DNA of 42,418 nt from positions 4,255 through 46,672 of the forward strand of contig DDSO01000075.1 in NCBI GenBank assembly GCA_002343425.1, in the 5' to 3' direction. This stretch comes from Brevundimonas sp. UBA2388. GTDB taxonomy: Bacteria; Pseudomonadota; Alphaproteobacteria; Caulobacterales; Caulobacteraceae. Below the pieces are notes generated by a model. The model had not been told where the DNA came from. It saw only the letters and a program-made list of their open reading frames with translations, and searched no databases. Shown piece by piece: positions 42,063 to 42,418 of this stretch. The number at the start of each line of letters is the position of its first letter. The stretch's first letter is position 1. Both the position numbers and the translations under genes were made by a program.

Positions 42063-42418
42063 ATGGCAGATGGAACACTTGGCCGCGCCGTTCTGATCGA
42101 GCGGGTAAACCGCGTCGGTTGGATCACGCTCAATCGCCCCGGGCAAATCAATGCGATCAACTCGTCCCTGCGTCGCGAGGCACTGATGGCGCTTGATCAA
42201 CTCGACAGCGATTCCGGCATCGGCGTTATTGCGATCCGCGGCGCTGGCGAGCGGGGCTTTTGTGCCGGGGCTGATATCAAGGCGCAAAGCGACGCGACCT
42301 GCCTGACCGCCCTGCGAGACGAATTGACCCCAGGCTGGATCGAGGCATTGGACCGGGTCAATAAGCCCCTGATAGCCGCGATCCATGGTTACTGTCTCGG
42401 CGGGGGGCTGGAGCTCTC
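42063..42418 (+). CDS. Enoyl-CoA hydratase/isomerase family protein (3' truncated)
   Basis: ATG 42063 has AAGGA nine bases ahead; a second in-frame ATG at 42054 overlaps that ribosome site. About 118 residues are present before the window ends. It shows the crotonase start GWITLNRPGQINAINSSL, oxyanion-hole loop GERGFCAGADIK, and PLIAAIHGYCLGGGLEL, the second oxyanion and CoA-binding segment. It hydrates or isomerises enoyl-CoA. With the neighbouring ligase and oxidoreductase it makes a CoA-dependent degradation module that continues to the right. Confidence 0.93.
   Translation, partial: MADGTLGRAVLIERVNRVGWITLNRPGQINAINSSLRREALMALDQLDSDSGIGVIAIRGAGERGFCAGADIKAQSDATCLTALRDELTPGWIEALDRVNKPLIAAIHGYCLGGGLEL

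Noticed and set aside
1..42418. CRISPR arrays, tRNA or rRNA genes, riboswitches, prophage genes
   Set aside because: No regularly spaced repeats, cloverleaf or conserved leader sequences were seen by eye, and no capsid, tail, integrase or intact transposase gene is encoded.

Overview
The window looks like chromosomal DNA of a high-GC alphaproteobacterium of the order Caulobacterales, most like Brevundimonas or Caulobacter. This rests on gene content and order read directly: dusB-ntrY-ntrX-aminotransferase-hfq-hflX with mazG nearby, a fused ispDF, an HWE histidine kinase, and a PopA-like protein (two receiver domains plus a degenerate GGDEF domain). No species can be named from the sequence alone.

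The left part (1 to about 22,860) is dense housekeeping DNA with frequent 4-nt stop/start overlaps. In order it holds: the end of an AMP-binding acyl-ligase; doxX; a minus-strand VanY-type carboxypeptidase/HExxH pair; a GPH-type MFS transporter overlapping mazG; an HWE kinase; the minus-strand cluster MAPEG-like, dusB, ntrY, ntrX, D-amino-acid aminotransferase, hfq, hflX; ispDF; a membrane-fused spermidine-synthase-like protein; pncC/cinA-C with a TusA-like gene; a YihY/BrkB membrane protein; the popA-like gene; an ArsR-type regulator with an SRPBCC partner; and a CmcI-like methyltransferase. ntrB and ntrC, which lie between dusB and ntrY in Caulobacter, are absent here. A palindromic MITE-like element sits between hfq and hflX and overlaps the apparent start of hflX.

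The right part (about 22,865 to the end) looks like an accessory catabolic region, and it is less extreme in base composition. Its left edge carries a short sequence identical in sense to the usual 3' end of guaA (codons I-E-W-E-stop, minus strand), next to a strong intrinsic terminator. Because guaA 3' ends are known island integration sites, this may be the left junction of an island that runs beyond the window. The region holds a TonB-dependent receptor leading a tightly overlapped oligopeptide-type ABC operon (two permeases, two ATPases, one lipoprotein), an ACMSD-like amidohydrolase with an FAH-family hydrolase, an MFS-GST-SDR operon, a second TonB receptor, an acyl-CoA ligase, an MDR oxidoreductase and the start of an enoyl-CoA hydratase. 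Together they suggest uptake of an organic compound across both membranes, CoA activation, beta-oxidation-like steps and C-C bond hydrolysis or decarboxylation. The substrate cannot be read from the sequence.

The most interesting unexplained signal is a 14-bp dyad, consensus WTCTGRCATNAGAA. It occurs in three good copies upstream of the first TonB receptor, upstream of the CoA ligase, and between the divergent oxidoreductase and hydratase genes. Two weaker candidates precede the amidohydrolase and the second TonB receptor. This suggests one regulator, not encoded in the window, controls the scattered operons as a regulon.
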